Positions 51,997 through 62,770 are shown, numbered from the stretch's first letter. The stretch: DNA of 64,000 nt from Antiquaquibacter metalliresistens (GCF_029211225.1 NZ_JARGEM010000003.1:372001-436000), one strand, 5' to 3'. Notes: generated by a model from the letters alone, not told the origin. Numbers and translations: made by a program.

Positions 51997-52474
51997 CGCC
52001 GCGGCATCCATCATCGCCACGCTCACCGCGCGGCACTGGAGCATCGGGGTCGCCGAGTCGTTGACCGGCGGTCTGCTCACGGCCGAGCTCGTGAGCATCC
52101 CGGGCGCCTCGGCCGTGGTGCGCGGGGGCGTGGTCGCCTATGACACCTCGATCAAGCACAGCGTGCTCGGCGTCGATGCCGAGGTGCTCGCGGCGCACGG
52201 TGCGGTGCACGCGGATGTCGCGGCCCAGATGGCCAGCGGTGTGCGAGCCGTGCTCGCCGTCGACGGTCGTCCCGCCCACGTCGGCGTCTCCGCGACCGGG
52301 GTGGCGGGGCCGGATCCGCAGGATGGACAGCCGATCGGCACCGTCTACCTGGGCTTCGCGATCGGCAGCGAGGTGCGCACGACGCACCTGCAACTGACGG
52401 GGTCGCGGGCCGAGATCCGTGCCGCCGTGGTCGACGCCGCACTCACGGAGTTGCTCGACCTGCTCGAGCCGTGA
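51989..52474 (+). CDS. cinA: CinA C-terminal (PncC) nicotinamide-nucleotide amidohydrolase
   Basis: 161 residues, only the C-terminal deamidase part of CinA. GVAESLTGGLLTAELVSIPGASAVVRGGVVAYDTSIK carries the catalytic serine and lysine-type residues. GVSATGVAGPDPQDGQPIGTVYLG is the other conserved block. It recycles NMN to nicotinate mononucleotide. In actinobacteria it follows pgsA and precedes clgR, as here. Confidence 0.92.
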   Translation: MADAAASIIATLTARHWSIGVAESLTGGLLTAELVSIPGASAVVRGGVVAYDTSIKHSVLGVDAEVLAAHGAVHADVAAQMASGVRAVLAVDGRPAHVGVSATGVAGPDPQDGQPIGTVYLGFAIGSEVRTTHLQLTGSRAEIRAAVVDAALTELLDLLEP

Positions 52475-52545
52475 GGCGGGAATAGCACTCGTTTCGATCG
52501 CGTTACATCTGTCGAGTTCACAAGCACCACACAGACTGCAGTGGC

Positions 52546-52551
52546 TAGGGT
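52546..52551 (+). promoter_or_regulatory. Putative -10 box of clgR (TAGGGT)
   Basis: TAGGGT is 45 nt before the ATG at 52597, leaving a leader with the perfect binding site AAAGGAGG. No ClgR-type self-operator was recognised. Confidence 0.4.
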
Positions 52552-52596
52552 ACTCGTAAGCTAGCCACGAGACAGTTGCGAAAAGGAGGGTCCCAC

Positions 52597-52905
52597 ATGG
52601 TTCTGGTTCGTCAGGAAATCGGTGACGTTCTCCGTGACTTCCGCCTGCAGAAGGGTCGCACCCTCCGTCAGGTCGCGAGCAAGGCGAGCGTCGCGCTCGG
52701 CTACTTGAGCGAGGTGGAGCGCGGCCAGAAAGAGGCCAGCTCCGAGATCCTCGCGTCCGTCGCGGACGCGCTCGACACGCCCATCTCCGTGATCATGCGC
52801 GAGGTCGGCGATCGGCTCGCCGTGATCGAGGGCGTCAACCCCATCCCGGACACGCTGCCGGACGACCTCGTCGCCGAGTTCGACGCGGATCTGGTCTCGC
52901 GCTAG
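52597..52905 (+). CDS. clgR: ClgR-like XRE-family transcriptional activator
   Basis: 102 residues from the ATG at 52597. HTH_3 domain: IGDVLRDFRLQKGRTLRQVASKASVALGYLSEVERGQKE. The length and the position between cinA and the DUF3046/recA genes are those of ClgR, which activates clp protease and chaperone genes and is itself degraded by ClpP. The last residues are DADLVSR rather than an -AA end, so the usual ClpP degron is not evident. A clean terminator follows. Confidence 0.8.
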   Translation: MVLVRQEIGDVLRDFRLQKGRTLRQVASKASVALGYLSEVERGQKEASSEILASVADALDTPISVIMREVGDRLAVIEGVNPIPDTLPDDLVAEFDADLVSR

Positions 52906-52917
52906 TCCCTGAGCATC

Positions 52918-52951
52918 ACGAACGCCCCGGCCTCACCGCCGGGGCGTTCGT
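52918..52951 (+). terminator. Terminator of clgR
   Basis: A perfect 14-bp stem (52918-52931 with 52938-52951) around CTCACC. No T-run. Confidence 0.75.
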
Positions 52952-52997
52952 CGTCTGTCCACGCCCTCGGCCAGCTCGGCCCGAGGAACGAATGATC

Positions 52998-53003
52998 TAG
53001 GTT
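52998..53003 (+). promoter_or_regulatory. Putative -10 box (TAGGTT), leaderless
   Basis: TAGGTT is 6 nt before the ATG at 53010, which favours that start over the ATG at 53007. Confidence 0.4.
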
Positions 53004-53009
53004 GGGATG

Positions 53010-53231
53010 ATGCGGCTGAGCGAGTTCCGGACGGCCGTCGCCGACGAGTTCGGCGACTACGGTCGCGTCATCGTGCGCGACCTCGCCCTCACGCAGGTGG
53101 GCGGCCTGACCGCCGACGAGGCGATCGCCAAGGGCGTCTCCCCGCGCGAGATCTGGCTGGCCCTCTGCGAGGCCGCCGACGTGCCGCCGGAGCGCCGTTA
53201 CGGCGTGGGACTGCGCGAGCCGCGCCGCTGA
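53010..53231 (+). CDS. DUF3046 protein
   Basis: 73 residues, MRLSEFRTAVADEFGDYGRVIVRDLALTQVGG layout. Always found just before recA in actinobacteria; the function is unknown, but the linkage suggests a part in recombination control. Confidence 0.85.
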   Translation: MRLSEFRTAVADEFGDYGRVIVRDLALTQVGGLTADEAIAKGVSPREIWLALCEAADVPPERRYGVGLREPRR

Positions 53232-53248
53232 CACGCCGCGCGCCACAC

Positions 53249-53264
53249 TCGAAGATCTGTTCGA
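53249..53264. promoter_or_regulatory. LexA box of recA
   Basis: TCGAAGATCTGTTCGA differs from the actinobacterial consensus TCGAAC-4 nt-GTTCGA at one position. A -10-like TAGCTT lies 7 nt downstream (53272-53277), so bound LexA would block the recA promoter. Confidence 0.75.
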
Positions 53265-53482
53265 ACGGTGCTAGCTTCTCCATAACGTCTCTTCGAAGAC
53301 GGGTTTCATCCACAACACGCGAGGTGCTTCGGCCGGATGTCGGCCGCCGAGCGTAGCGTGACAACCAAGCACCACCAGCCTTTGTCGGGAGGCTGCCGCC
53401 CTTGCAACACCGGGCGGTGGAGGAGCGACAGCCTATGGGCAGCAACCAGCGACGCGAGTCGCCGAGACCGGAGAAGAAGCAC

Positions 53483-54589
<1,107 letters not shown>

Positions 54590-54592
54590 CTC

Positions 54593-55231
54593 GTGAGCGA
54601 TGGCGAGCGGCTCGCTCCGGTCACCTGGCTGTTCGGCTCGCCGCAACCAGCTGACTCGGGGGAGCCCTCGCCGTCGGCGAGGCTCGCGACCGCACGTGCT
54701 GCGCTGAACGAGGCGGAGGCAGAGTCGGTCGCCGATCCGGTACCGGCAGCCCGTGGTTCCTTCGCCCGCATCAGCAACGTGAGCATGCATGCCCTGGCCA
54801 GACGCGGCGTCTCCTCGCGCGAGATGCACGATCTCCTGCTGGCGCGGGAGTTCGAGGAGGCCGACATCGTCGCGGAGATCGATCGACTGGAGTCCGTCGG
54901 GCTGCTGGACGACGGACTTCTCGCCGAGACGCTGGTGCGCACCCTGCGCGAGCGCAAGGGGCTGGGGCGTGCGGCGCTCGTCGGCGAGCTCAAGCGCCGC
55001 AAGCTGCATCCCGATGCGATCGAGGCGGCGCTCGCGGTCGTCGAGGGCGACGATGAACTCGACCGCGCCATCGCGATCGCCGAGCGCCGAGCCCCGCAGC
55101 TGCGTTCCTACGACGCCGAGACGGCGAAGCGGCGGCTCGGCGCATTCCTGATGCGCAAGGGCTATTCGGGGTCGGTCGTCTCCACGGCGGTCGCGCGCGC
55201 GCTCGAGCCGAGCGGGCCGCGGTTCCGCTGA
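54593..55231 (+). CDS. recX: RecA regulator RecX
   Basis: 212 residues, GTG 3 nt after the recA stop. Residues 1-55 are a disordered lead. The three-helix RecX repeats follow: ALARRGVSSREMHDLLLAREFEEADIVAEIDRLESVGLLDD, then ETLVRTLRERKGLGRAALVGELKRRKLHPDAI and LGAFLMRKGYSGSVVSTAVARAL. RecX inhibits RecA filament growth. Co-transcribed with recA. Confidence 0.92.
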   Translation: MSDGERLAPVTWLFGSPQPADSGEPSPSARLATARAALNEAEAESVADPVPAARGSFARISNVSMHALARRGVSSREMHDLLLAREFEEADIVAEIDRLESVGLLDDGLLAETLVRTLRERKGLGRAALVGELKRRKLHPDAIEAALAVVEGDDELDRAIAIAERRAPQLRSYDAETAKRRLGAFLMRKGYSGSVVSTAVARALEPSGPRFR

Positions 55232-55254
55232 GCTCGCGCGCTCGACGCCGCGGT

Positions 55255-55260
55255 TAGGCT
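55255..55260 (+). promoter_or_regulatory. Putative -10 box of miaB (TAGGCT), leaderless
   Basis: TAGGCT is 7 nt before the ATG at 55268, so miaB can be transcribed apart from recAX. Confidence 0.45.
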
Positions 55261-55267
55261 TGACGCC

Positions 55268-56788
55268 ATGACCGACCTGCTGGACCGCCCGCGCACCTAC
55301 GAGGTGCGCACCTTCGGTTGCCAGATGAACGTGCACGACTCCGAGCGGCTCAGCGGCTCACTCGAAGCGGCCGGCTACGTGCGTGCCGTCGACGGCGACG
55401 CAGACGTCGTCGTGATCAACACCTGTGCGGTGCGTGAGAACGCCGACAATAAGCTCTACGGCAATCTCGGCATCCTGGGCAATGCGAAGAAGACCCGCGA
55501 CCTGCAGATCGCGGTGGGGGGATGCCTCGCCCAGAAGGACAAGGCGACGATCCTCGAGAAGGCTCCGTGGGTGGATGTCGTCTTCGGCACGCACAACATG
55601 GGCTCGCTGCCGACCCTGCTCGAGCGAGCCCGCCACAACGGCGAGGCGCAGTTGGAGATCCTGGAGTCGCTGGAGACCTTCCCGTCGACGCTGCCCACGC
55701 GCCGCGAGTCCACCCATAGCGCGTGGGTGTCGATCTCGGTGGGCTGCAACAACACCTGCACCTTCTGCATCGTGCCCGCGCTGCGCGGCAAGGAGAAGGA
55801 CCGTCGCCCGGGCGACATCCTCGCCGAGATCCAGGCGATCGTCGACGACGGTGCGATCGAGGTGACGCTGCTCGGTCAAAACGTGAACTCCTACGGCGTC
55901 GAGTTCGGCGACCGACAGGCGTTCGGCAAACTGCTTCGCGCCGCGGGGCGGATCGAGGGGCTCGAGCGCATCCGGTTCACCAGCCCCCACCCCGCGGCCT
56001 TCACCGACGACGTCATCGAGGCGATGGCGGAGACGCCGGCCGTCATGCCGCAGCTGCACATGCCGCTGCAGTCCGGCTCGGACCGCATCCTCAAGGCGAT
56101 GCGCCGTTCCTACCGTTCCGAGCGGTTCCTGGGGATCCTCGACCGGGTGCGCGCGCGCATCCCGCACGCGGCGATCTCCACCGACATCATCGTCGGCTTC
56201 CCCGGCGAGACCGAGGAGGACTTCGCCGAGACCCTCCGCGTCGTCGAGCAGGCGCGCTTCGCCTCGGCCTACACGTTCCAGTACTCGATCCGCGAGGGGA
56301 CACCGGCGGCGACGATGCCCGATCAGGTGCCCAAGGCCGTGGTGCAGGAGCGCTACGAACGGCTTGCGGCCCTGCAGGACCGCATCTCCCTCGAGGAGAA
56401 CCAGCGTCTGGTCGGTCGCAAGGTCGAGGTGCTGGTCACCGCCGCCGACGGCCGCAAGCACGCCGAGACCGATCGCCTCACGGGGCGTGCGGAAGACAGC
56501 CGTCTCGTGCACTTCGAGGTGCCGAGCGGCAGCGCCATCCCACGCCCGGGTGACGTGGTCACGGTCGAGATCACGCACGCAGCTCCGTTCCACCTCATCG
56601 CCGATTCGGTCGACGGCGCGCCGCTGCAGGTGCGGGCCACCCGCGCGGGCGACGCCTGGGATCGCGCGGAGGCGGAGTCCTGCGCCGTTCCGTCGGCGTC
56701 GGTGACCGAGGGCCGGGTCTCGCTCGGCCTCCCCGGACTGCGCGTGGCGACCCTGCCCATCTACGACGTGAGCGACGGCCAACGCTGA
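55268..56788 (+). CDS. miaB: tRNA-2-methylthio-N6-dimethylallyladenosine synthase
   Basis: 506 residues. The first Fe-S cluster ligands are cysteines in [21 protein letters not shown] and [10 protein letters not shown]. The radical-SAM cluster is [23 protein letters not shown] (~158-180). A TRAM domain closes the protein. It adds the methylthio group to i6A37 of tRNA, after MiaA. The miaA frame begins at its stop codon. Confidence 0.96.
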   Translation: MTDLLDRPRTYEVRTFGCQMNVHDSERLSGSLEAAGYVRAVDGDADVVVINTCAVRENADNKLYGNLGILGNAKKTRDLQIAVGGCLAQKDKATILEKAPWVDVVFGTHNMGSLPTLLERARHNGEAQLEILESLETFPSTLPTRRESTHSAWVSISVGCNNTCTFCIVPALRGKEKDRRPGDILAEIQAIVDDGAIEVTLLGQNVNSYGVEFGDRQAFGKLLRAAGRIEGLERIRFTSPHPAAFTDDVIEAMAETPAVMPQLHMPLQSGSDRILKAMRRSYRSERFLGILDRVRARIPHAAISTDIIVGFPGETEEDFAETLRVVEQARFASAYTFQYSIREGTPAATMPDQVPKAVVQERYERLAALQDRISLEENQRLVGRKVEVLVTAADGRKHAETDRLTGRAEDSRLVHFEVPSGSAIPRPGDVVTVEITHAAPFHLIADSVDGAPLQVRATRAGDAWDRAEAESCAVPSASVTEGRVSLGLPGLRVATLPIYDVSDGQR

Positions 56789-57705
56789 GCGCCTCGCTCG
56801 TCGTCATCGTCGGGGCCACCGGCACCGGCAAGTCCGAACTCTCCCTCGAACTCGCGGAGCGCCTCGGCTCGGCCGGCCGGCCCGCGGAGATCGTCAATGC
56901 CGACGCCATGCAGCTCTACCGCGGCATGGACATCGGCACCGCCAAGGTTCCCGAGAGCGAGCGTCGCGGCATCCCGCATCACCTGCTCGATGTGCTCGAA
57001 CCCACGGAGGAGGCGAGCGTCGCGCGGTACCAGGCGGATGCCCGCGCCGCGATCGAGGACATCGAGCGTCGCGGTGCGCGCCCCATCCTCGTCGGCGGCT
57101 CCGGACTCTACGTCTCGAGCGTCATCCAGGACTTCCGCTTCCCCGGTACGGACCCCGAGGTGCGCGCCCGCCTGGAGGCCGAGCTGGAGGTGCTCGGTCC
57201 GGGGCAGCTGCACGCACGGCTGCGGGAGCTCGACCTTGCGGCCGCGGAGTCGATCGGCACCCACAACGGCCGGCGCCTGGTGCGGGCGCTCGAGGTGATC
57301 GAGATCACCGGCGGCGAGTTCGGCTCCGGCCTTCCGGAGAGCGGCGAGCCTTGGCGCCCCACGCTCGTGCTCGGCCTGACCCTGCCACGCGAGCAGTTGG
57401 TGCCGCGGCTCGATGCGCGCGCGGAGCGCATGTGGGCGGATGGCCTGCTCGACGAGGTGCGTGAGCTCGAGCGAACCGGACTGGGGGTCACCGCGAGCCG
57501 CGCGATCGGGTACGCCCAGGCCCTCGCGCAGCTGGCAGGCACCCTGACGCAGCCGGACGCGATCGCGCAGACGGCCGCGCTCACCCGCCGGTACGCCCGC
57601 AGGCAGGTCGGGTGGTTCAAGCGCTACCGCGACGTCCATTGGCTGAACGCCGACGACCCCGGACGGTTCGCGACCGCGGCCTCGCTCGCCATGCGCGAGG
57701 ATTGA
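56785..57705 (+). CDS. miaA: tRNA dimethylallyltransferase, non-canonical start
   Basis: 306 residues if it begins with CTG at 56785, which overlaps the miaB stop (CTGA). No ATG, GTG or TTG in this frame lies upstream of 56908, and starting there would drop the P-loop. Read from the CTG the protein begins [18 protein letters not shown], exactly the MiaA pattern. Other motifs: [18 protein letters not shown] and [14 protein letters not shown]. It prenylates A37 of tRNAs reading UNN codons. A point change of ATGA or GTGA to CTGA, or a sequencing slip, would also explain it. Confidence 0.85.
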   Translation: MSASLVVIVGATGTGKSELSLELAERLGSAGRPAEIVNADAMQLYRGMDIGTAKVPESERRGIPHHLLDVLEPTEEASVARYQADARAAIEDIERRGARPILVGGSGLYVSSVIQDFRFPGTDPEVRARLEAELEVLGPGQLHARLRELDLAAAESIGTHNGRRLVRALEVIEITGGEFGSGLPESGEPWRPTLVLGLTLPREQLVPRLDARAERMWADGLLDEVRELERTGLGVTASRAIGYAQALAQLAGTLTQPDAIAQTAALTRRYARRQVGWFKRYRDVHWLNADDPGRFATAASLAMRED

Positions 57706-57708
57706 GAG

Positions 57709-58578
57709 ATGACCACCCTGCACTTCACCAAGGGGCACGGCACCGGCAACGATTTCGTGCTGTTCGCCGACCCGGACGGCGCCGTCGAGCTCAGCGAATC
57801 GCAGGTCGCGGCGATCTGCGACCGTCACTTCGGCGTGGGCGCGGACGGCCTGCTCCGCGCGGTCCGCTCGGAGCGCCTCTCCGACGGGGCCGCCGCCGCG
57901 GCGGCCGGGGCCGAGTGGTTCATGGACTATCGCAACGCCGACGGCTCGATCGCGGAGATGTGCGGCAACGGCATCCGGGTGTTCACCCGCTACCTGCTCG
58001 ACAACGGGCTGGCCGAGTTCGGGCCCGACGGCAGCCTGCCGATCGGCACCCGCAGCGGCGTGCACGAGGTGCGCGCGGCGGCAGACGGCTTCGAGGCCGA
58101 TCTGGGCACCTGGCGCCTCGACGGCGGCGAGCCGCTCGTGCGGGCGAAGGAGCTGCCGGTCGCCCGCCCGGGCCTGGGCATCAACGTCGGCAACCCGCAC
58201 GTGGTCGTCGCCCTCGCGACGGAAGACGAGCTGGATGCCGCGGACCTGAGCTACATCCCCGTGCTGGAACCGACCCCGCCCGACGGTGCGAACGTGGAGT
58301 TCGTGGTCGCGGGGGAGCCGCTGGTGCAGCAGGGTGTCGGTCGCATCCGGATGCGTGTGCACGAGCGCGGCAGCGGCGAGACGCTCTCGTGCGGCACGGG
58401 CGCCGTGGCCGCCGCCCTCGCGACGCGGTACTGGGCGGGGCCGGGCGCTCCGGACCGCTGGGAGGTGCAGGTGGCCGGCGGCACCGTCGGCGTGCGGATG
58501 ATCCAGGACGACGACGGTGAGCACGTCTGGCTCAGCGGACCGGCCGAGCTCGTTTTCAACGGCGCGCTCGAGGTCTGA
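57709..58578 (+). CDS. dapF: Diaminopimelate epimerase
   Basis: 289 residues. Catalytic cysteines in [15 protein letters not shown] (~86) and [17 protein letters not shown] (~228). [18 protein letters not shown] starts the fold. It converts LL- to meso-diaminopimelate for the cell wall. It follows miaA by 3 nt. Confidence 0.96.
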   Translation: MTTLHFTKGHGTGNDFVLFADPDGAVELSESQVAAICDRHFGVGADGLLRAVRSERLSDGAAAAAAGAEWFMDYRNADGSIAEMCGNGIRVFTRYLLDNGLAEFGPDGSLPIGTRSGVHEVRAAADGFEADLGTWRLDGGEPLVRAKELPVARPGLGINVGNPHVVVALATEDELDAADLSYIPVLEPTPPDGANVEFVVAGEPLVQQGVGRIRMRVHERGSGETLSCGTGAVAAALATRYWAGPGAPDRWEVQVAGGTVGVRMIQDDDGEHVWLSGPAELVFNGALEV

Positions 58579-58605
58579 AACGCGCCGCCGCCGGCCTTTG
58601 ACGCG

Positions 58606-59253
58606 TCAGCGCACGATGTCGATCGGCTGCGTCATGCCCGTGCCGGACCGCCGTCGGCAGCGCAGCACGCGGTAGCCCTTGTTGGTCGCGGCGCGCACGA
58701 AGCTGAAGTCATCGGGGAACGTCGCCTGCAGCCAGCGATGCAGCGAATCGGCACCCAGGTTGCGCTGCACGACGAGCCAACCGTCCGTGCCGAGCTCCAG
58801 GCGCGGCAGCCAGCGCTCCAGCAGTCCGTGCAGCTCGTGCTTGCCCACGCGGATCGGCGGATTCGACCAGATCGTCATGAATCCGACATCCTCGGGAACA
58901 TTCTCAGGCGTAACTGCTTTAATGTTCGGTATGTGGAGTTTCTCGGCGTTCGCCCGCACCAGATCGAGTGCGCGCTCGTTGACGTCCACGGCCCACACCG
59001 TCGCATGAGGTGACTCGAGCGCGAGCGTGAGGGCGATCGGACCCCAACCGCAGCCGAGATCCAGCAGGTTTCCGCCGGGAGGCGGGGCGGGCACGCTCGC
59101 GAGCAGCACCTGCGTCCCGGTGTCGACCCGCTCAGGACTGAACACGCCGCCGGCGGTGGTCACGTCGACATCGCGCCCCGCGATGCGGGTGTGGATCGTC
59201 CGCAGCTTCAGCTCACTTCCGGGGGCGGCCGAGAAGTAGTGCTCGCTGCTCAT
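58606..59253 (-). CDS. RsmC-like class I SAM methyltransferase
   Basis: 215 residues from the ATG at 59253. Motif I LLDLGCGWGPIALTLAL (~72), post-I WAVDVNERALDLVRANA, and motif IV SNPPIRVGKHELHGLL (~135), the NPP(F/I) signature of N-methyltransferases of the RsmC group. It probably modifies guanines in rRNA. Transcribed against dapF and away from hflX. Confidence 0.85.
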   Translation of the reverse strand: MSSEHYFSAAPGSELKLRTIHTRIAGRDVDVTTAGGVFSPERVDTGTQVLLASVPAPPPGGNLLDLGCGWGPIALTLALESPHATVWAVDVNERALDLVRANAEKLHIPNIKAVTPENVPEDVGFMTIWSNPPIRVGKHELHGLLERWLPRLELGTDGWLVVQRNLGADSLHRWLQATFPDDFSFVRAATNKGYRVLRCRRRSGTGMTQPIDIVR

Positions 59254-59292
59254 GCAGAGAACGTACACGGAACCCAGGCGCTACGACAGAAC

Positions 59293-59298
59293 TAAGGT
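59293..59298 (+). promoter_or_regulatory. Putative -10 box of hflX (TAAGGT), leaderless
   Basis: TAAGGT is 8 nt before the ATG at 59307; the TTG at 59298 that would extend the protein overlaps the box. Confidence 0.4.
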
Positions 59299-59306
59299 TG
59301 ACGAAA

Positions 59307-60830
59307 ATGACGAAAACAAGCATCAATGACGAGCCGACCGGCACCGCGAGCACCGATGCCGCGGTCGATCGCGTGCTCGCGACGTCCGAGACGCACTCGG
59401 CCGTCACCCGATTCGGCACGAGCGGTGCCCAGGCGCTGCAGCAGGACGACCACTACGAGCAGGCCCGAGACGGTGAGCAGTTCGATCGCGAGGAACGCCA
59501 GGCGCTGCGTCGCGTCTCCGGGCTCTCGACCGAGCTCGAGGATGTCACCGAGGTCGAGTATCGGCAGCTGCGCATCGAGAACGTGGTGCTCATCGGCATC
59601 TACTCGCAGGGCAATCTGCAGGATGCCGAGAACTCGTTGCGCGAGCTCTCGGCCCTCGCGGAGACGGCGGGCGCGGTCGTGCTCGACGCTCTGCTGCAGC
59701 GGCGCCCGCATCCCGACCCCAGCACGTATTTCGGCAAGGGCAAGGCGCAGGAGCTCGCGGGCGTCGTCGCCGCCACGGGGGCCGACACCGTGATCGCCGA
59801 CACCGAGCTCGCTCCGAGTCAGCGGCGCGCGCTCGAGGACATCGTGAAGGTCAAGGTGATCGACCGCACCGCGGTGATCCTCGACATCTTCAGCCAGCAC
59901 GCCAAGAGCCGCGAGGGTCGGGCGCAGGTCGAACTCGCCCAGCTCGAGTACCTCCTGCCGCGCCTGCGGGGTTGGGGCGAGTCGATGTCGCGGCAGGCCG
60001 GTGGCCAGGTCGGCTCCGGCACGGGCATGGGCAGCCGCGGACCGGGTGAGACGAAGATCGAGCTCGACCGCCGCCGCATCCACACCCGCATGTCGAAGCT
60101 GCGCAAGCAGATCAAGGGATTCGCACCGGCGCGGGAGGCCAAGCGCGCCAACCGCAATCGCTTCGAGGTGCCCTCGGTCGCGATCGCGGGCTACACGAAC
60201 GCCGGCAAGTCGAGCCTGCTCAACCGCATCACCAAGGCGGGCGTGCTCGTCGAGAACGCGCTGTTCGCGACCCTGGATGCCACCGTGCGTCGCTCGCAGA
60301 CCGCCGACGGACGCGTCTTCACCATCGCCGACACTGTGGGCTTCGTGCGCAACCTGCCTCACCAGCTCGTGGAGGCGTTCCGCTCCACGCTCGAGGAGGT
60401 GGGCATGGCGGACGTCATCGTGCACGTGGTCGACGCCTCCCACCCCGATCCGGGTGCGCAGCTGGCGACCGTGCGCGACGTGATCGGCGAGGTCGGTGCC
60501 CGCGACATCCCGGAGATCGTCGCGTTCAACAAGAGCGATCTCGCCGACGACGAGCAGCGGATGGTGCTGCGCGGGCTGGAACCGCGCGGTGTGTTCGTCT
60601 CCGCGCGCACGGGCGAGGGCATCGAGGAACTGCTCGCCAGGATCGCGGAGGAGTTGCCCGCACCGGAGGTCGAGATGACCCTCCTGGTGCCGTACGACCG
60701 GGGCGAGGTGATCTCGCGGCTGCACGTGCAGGGCCGCGTGCTCGCCACGGACTACGAGGATGCCGGCACGCGGGTGACGGCGCTCGTGCACCCGTCGCGC
60801 GTGGCCGAACTCGAGGAGTTCCGCGCGTAG
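59307..60830 (+). CDS. hflX: Ribosome-splitting GTPase HflX
   Basis: 507 residues. N-terminal HflX domain (HPDPSTYFGKGKAQELAGVV, GADTVIADTELAPSQRRALE), glycine-rich linker MGSRGPGETKIELDRRRI, then the G domain with G1 GYTNAGKSSLLN (~295), G3 IADTVGFVRNLPHQLVEAF and G4 FNKSDL. HflX binds the 50S subunit and dissociates stalled ribosomes under heat or antibiotic stress. A longer lead (about 70 residues) precedes the usual start. Confidence 0.93.
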   Translation: MTKTSINDEPTGTASTDAAVDRVLATSETHSAVTRFGTSGAQALQQDDHYEQARDGEQFDREERQALRRVSGLSTELEDVTEVEYRQLRIENVVLIGIYSQGNLQDAENSLRELSALAETAGAVVLDALLQRRPHPDPSTYFGKGKAQELAGVVAATGADTVIADTELAPSQRRALEDIVKVKVIDRTAVILDIFSQHAKSREGRAQVELAQLEYLLPRLRGWGESMSRQAGGQVGSGTGMGSRGPGETKIELDRRRIHTRMSKLRKQIKGFAPAREAKRANRNRFEVPSVAIAGYTNAGKSSLLNRITKAGVLVENALFATLDATVRRSQTADGRVFTIADTVGFVRNLPHQLVEAFRSTLEEVGMADVIVHVVDASHPDPGAQLATVRDVIGEVGARDIPEIVAFNKSDLADDEQRMVLRGLEPRGVFVSARTGEGIEELLARIAEELPAPEVEMTLLVPYDRGEVISRLHVQGRVLATDYEDAGTRVTALVHPSRVAELEEFRA

Positions 60831-60855
60831 CGTCGCGGCTGTCGGGCACGGTGTT

Positions 60856-60861
60856 TAGACT
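60856..60861 (+). promoter_or_regulatory. Putative -10 box of metF (TAGACT)
   Basis: TAGACT is 87 nt before the GTG at 60949. The leader has a small hairpin CGGGCA-TCG-TGCCCG at 60870-60884. No known riboswitch was recognised in it. Confidence 0.35.
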
Positions 60862-60948
60862 TGAACGGTCGGGCATCGTGCCCGGCAGGAGCGACCGCCG
60901 AGCCCGGCACCCGCCCATTCGGATGGTTCTCGACCGAAGGGTGCCGCA

Positions 60949-61896
60949 GTGAGCGCAGAGCCCGCGCACAAGCCCACGTTGTCGTACGAGCTGTACCCGC
61001 CGCGCAGCCCCTCGGCCGAAGCGGCGCTCTTCGACTCGCTCGAGCACCTGATCGCATCCGGTCCCGAGTTCATCTCGGTCACCTATGGCGCGAACGGATC
61101 CTCTCGCAGCACCTCGCTCGCCCTGCTGGAGCACCTGCTGCAGCATTCGTCGTTCACGGCGATGGCGCACCTGACGTGCGTCGGTTCGTCGACCGCCGAG
61201 GCGAGCCGTCTCATCCGCCAGTTCCTGGATGTCGGGGTCACGAGCTTCCTCGCCGTGCGCGGAGACCCGCCTCAGGGCACCAAGGAGGACGACGAGTTCC
61301 TGGGCGACTTGCGCAGCGCCGGCGAGCTCGTGCAGCTCATCCACCGCGTGCAGGCCGAACGCGTTCCGTTCTCGCTCGAGGCCGTTCCGGGGTTCCCGAC
61401 GGCCAAGCGGGTCGAGAAGGGTCACAAGATCACCATCGCGGTCGCGGCGTTCCCCAACGGGCATCCGCGCTCGCGTTCGGTGGAGCAGGACCTCGACACC
61501 CTGCTGGCGAAGGAGGCGGCGGGCGCGAACCTGGCGATCACGCAGCTGTTCTTCCACGCCGATGAGTACCTGGGGTTCGTCGAGAAGGCTCGCGCTGCCG
61601 GGGTGACCATGCGTATCCTGCCGGGCATCATGCCGGTGCTCAGCTCGAAGCGCCTCGAACGCATCCTCGAGCTCACGGGCGAAGCGAATCCGGTGGGGCT
61701 CGATCGCGCGCTGCGTGCCGCCGAGACCCCCGGAGCGCAGGCCGCCGTGGGCATCGAGCACGCGACGCGGCTGGGTGCGCAGCTGCTCGAGGGTGGTGCA
61801 TCCGGGCTGCACCTGTACACCTTCAACCAGCACGAGGCGGTGCTGGCGGTGCTCGAGGGCGTGGGACTCGTCCCAGCCCGGCGCGCGACCGCCTGA
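60949..61896 (+). CDS. metF: Methylenetetrahydrofolate reductase
   Basis: 315 residues, GTG start. (beta/alpha)8 barrel: SYELYPPRSPSAEAALF at the start, FISVTYGANGSSRSTSL, FLAVRGDPPQGTKEDDEFL (folate and FAD binding) and NLAITQLFFHADEYLGFV. It reduces methylene-tetrahydrofolate to the methyl form used in methionine synthesis, with FAD. It links to the thyA-folA folate genes, 20 kb away. Confidence 0.93.
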   Translation: MSAEPAHKPTLSYELYPPRSPSAEAALFDSLEHLIASGPEFISVTYGANGSSRSTSLALLEHLLQHSSFTAMAHLTCVGSSTAEASRLIRQFLDVGVTSFLAVRGDPPQGTKEDDEFLGDLRSAGELVQLIHRVQAERVPFSLEAVPGFPTAKRVEKGHKITIAVAAFPNGHPRSRSVEQDLDTLLAKEAAGANLAITQLFFHADEYLGFVEKARAAGVTMRILPGIMPVLSSKRLERILELTGEANPVGLDRALRAAETPGAQAAVGIEHATRLGAQLLEGGASGLHLYTFNQHEAVLAVLEGVGLVPARRATA

Positions 61897-61934
61897 AACC
61901 GCTGTCCGCAGCGCCGTGGCTGCGGTGACCGTCG

Positions 61935-62606
61935 CTACAGCGCGCGCAGCACGGTGACGACCTTGCCGAGCACCTCGGCGTGGTCGCCCAGGATCGGCTC
62001 GAAGGCCGAGTTGCGCGGCAGCAGCCAGGTGTGGCCGTCGCGCTGACGGAAGACCTTCACGGTCGCCTCGTTGTCGAGCATGGCGGCCACGATGTCGCCG
62101 TTCTCGGCGTTCTTCTGCTGACGCACGACCACCCAGTCGCCGTCGCAGATCGCGGCATCGATCATGGAGTCGCCGACTACCTTCAGCATGAAGAGCTCGC
62201 CCTTGCCGGTGAGCTGACGGGGGAGCGGGAACACCTCGTCGATCTGCTGGTCCGCGGTGATCGGGATGCCCGCCGCGATGCGGCCGACGAGCGGCACCAT
62301 CACGGCGTCGCCCACCGCCGGGGCGTTCTCCGGGGCATCCTCGGCGCTGGAGGGAAGGTCGATCAGCACCTCCATCGCCCGCGGCCGATTCGGGTCGCGG
62401 CGCAGGTAGCCGCTGAGCTCGAGCTGCCCGAGTTGATGGGTGACGCTCGAGAGGGAGGCGAGGCCGACGGCGTCGCCGATCTCGCGCATGCTCGGCGGGT
62501 AGCCGCGGGTGGACACGGAGCGCTGGATGACGTCGAGGATCGCCAGCTGCTTGTCGCTGAGGCTCGTACGGCGCCTGGTGCCGCCCGCCTTGATGTCCTC
62601 GTCCAT
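61935..62606 (-). CDS. lexA: SOS repressor LexA
   Basis: 223 residues from the ATG at 62606, with GGGAGGAA upstream; the longer frame is a shadow. Winged HTH ([29 protein letters not shown]), Ala112-Gly113 cleavage site in GRIAAGIPI, nucleophile Ser147 in [10 protein letters not shown] and Lys184 in EATVKVF. RecA filaments trigger its self-cleavage. It is transcribed divergently from the LysM gene and has its own LexA box. Confidence 0.96.
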   Translation of the reverse strand: MDEDIKAGGTRRRTSLSDKQLAILDVIQRSVSTRGYPPSMREIGDAVGLASLSSVTHQLGQLELSGYLRRDPNRPRAMEVLIDLPSSAEDAPENAPAVGDAVMVPLVGRIAAGIPITADQQIDEVFPLPRQLTGKGELFMLKVVGDSMIDAAICDGDWVVVRQQKNAENGDIVAAMLDNEATVKVFRQRDGHTWLLPRNSAFEPILGDHAEVLGKVVTVLRAL

Positions 62607-62664
62607 GCCGTTCCTCCCGATGTCGGTGGTTCCTTCGAAACTGTATCCGGTTGCAGGGCGAGAA

Positions 62665-62680
62665 ACAAACACCTGTTCGA
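62665..62680. promoter_or_regulatory. LexA box before lexA
   Basis: ACAAACACCTGTTCGA, on the minus strand TCGAACAGGTGTTTGT, keeps one full half-site and most of the other. It lies 60 nt before the lexA start. Confidence 0.65.
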
Positions 62681-62737
62681 GCGTGTCACGCCAATGTCGG
62701 TGGCTGGTTCGAACATGATGCTTGATCTTCGGCGCAA

Positions 62738-62753
62738 TCGAAGATATGTTCGG
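62738..62753. promoter_or_regulatory. LexA box before the LysM gene
   Basis: TCGAAGATATGTTCGG matches the recA box in 14 of 16 positions. It sits 77 nt before the LysM ATG. Confidence 0.75.
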
Positions 62754-62770
62754 AACACAGATTCTAAGAC

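Noticed and set aside
60862-60948. Possible riboswitch in the metF leader
   Set aside because: One 6-bp hairpin only; no SAM, SAH or cobalamin core sequence was recognised.
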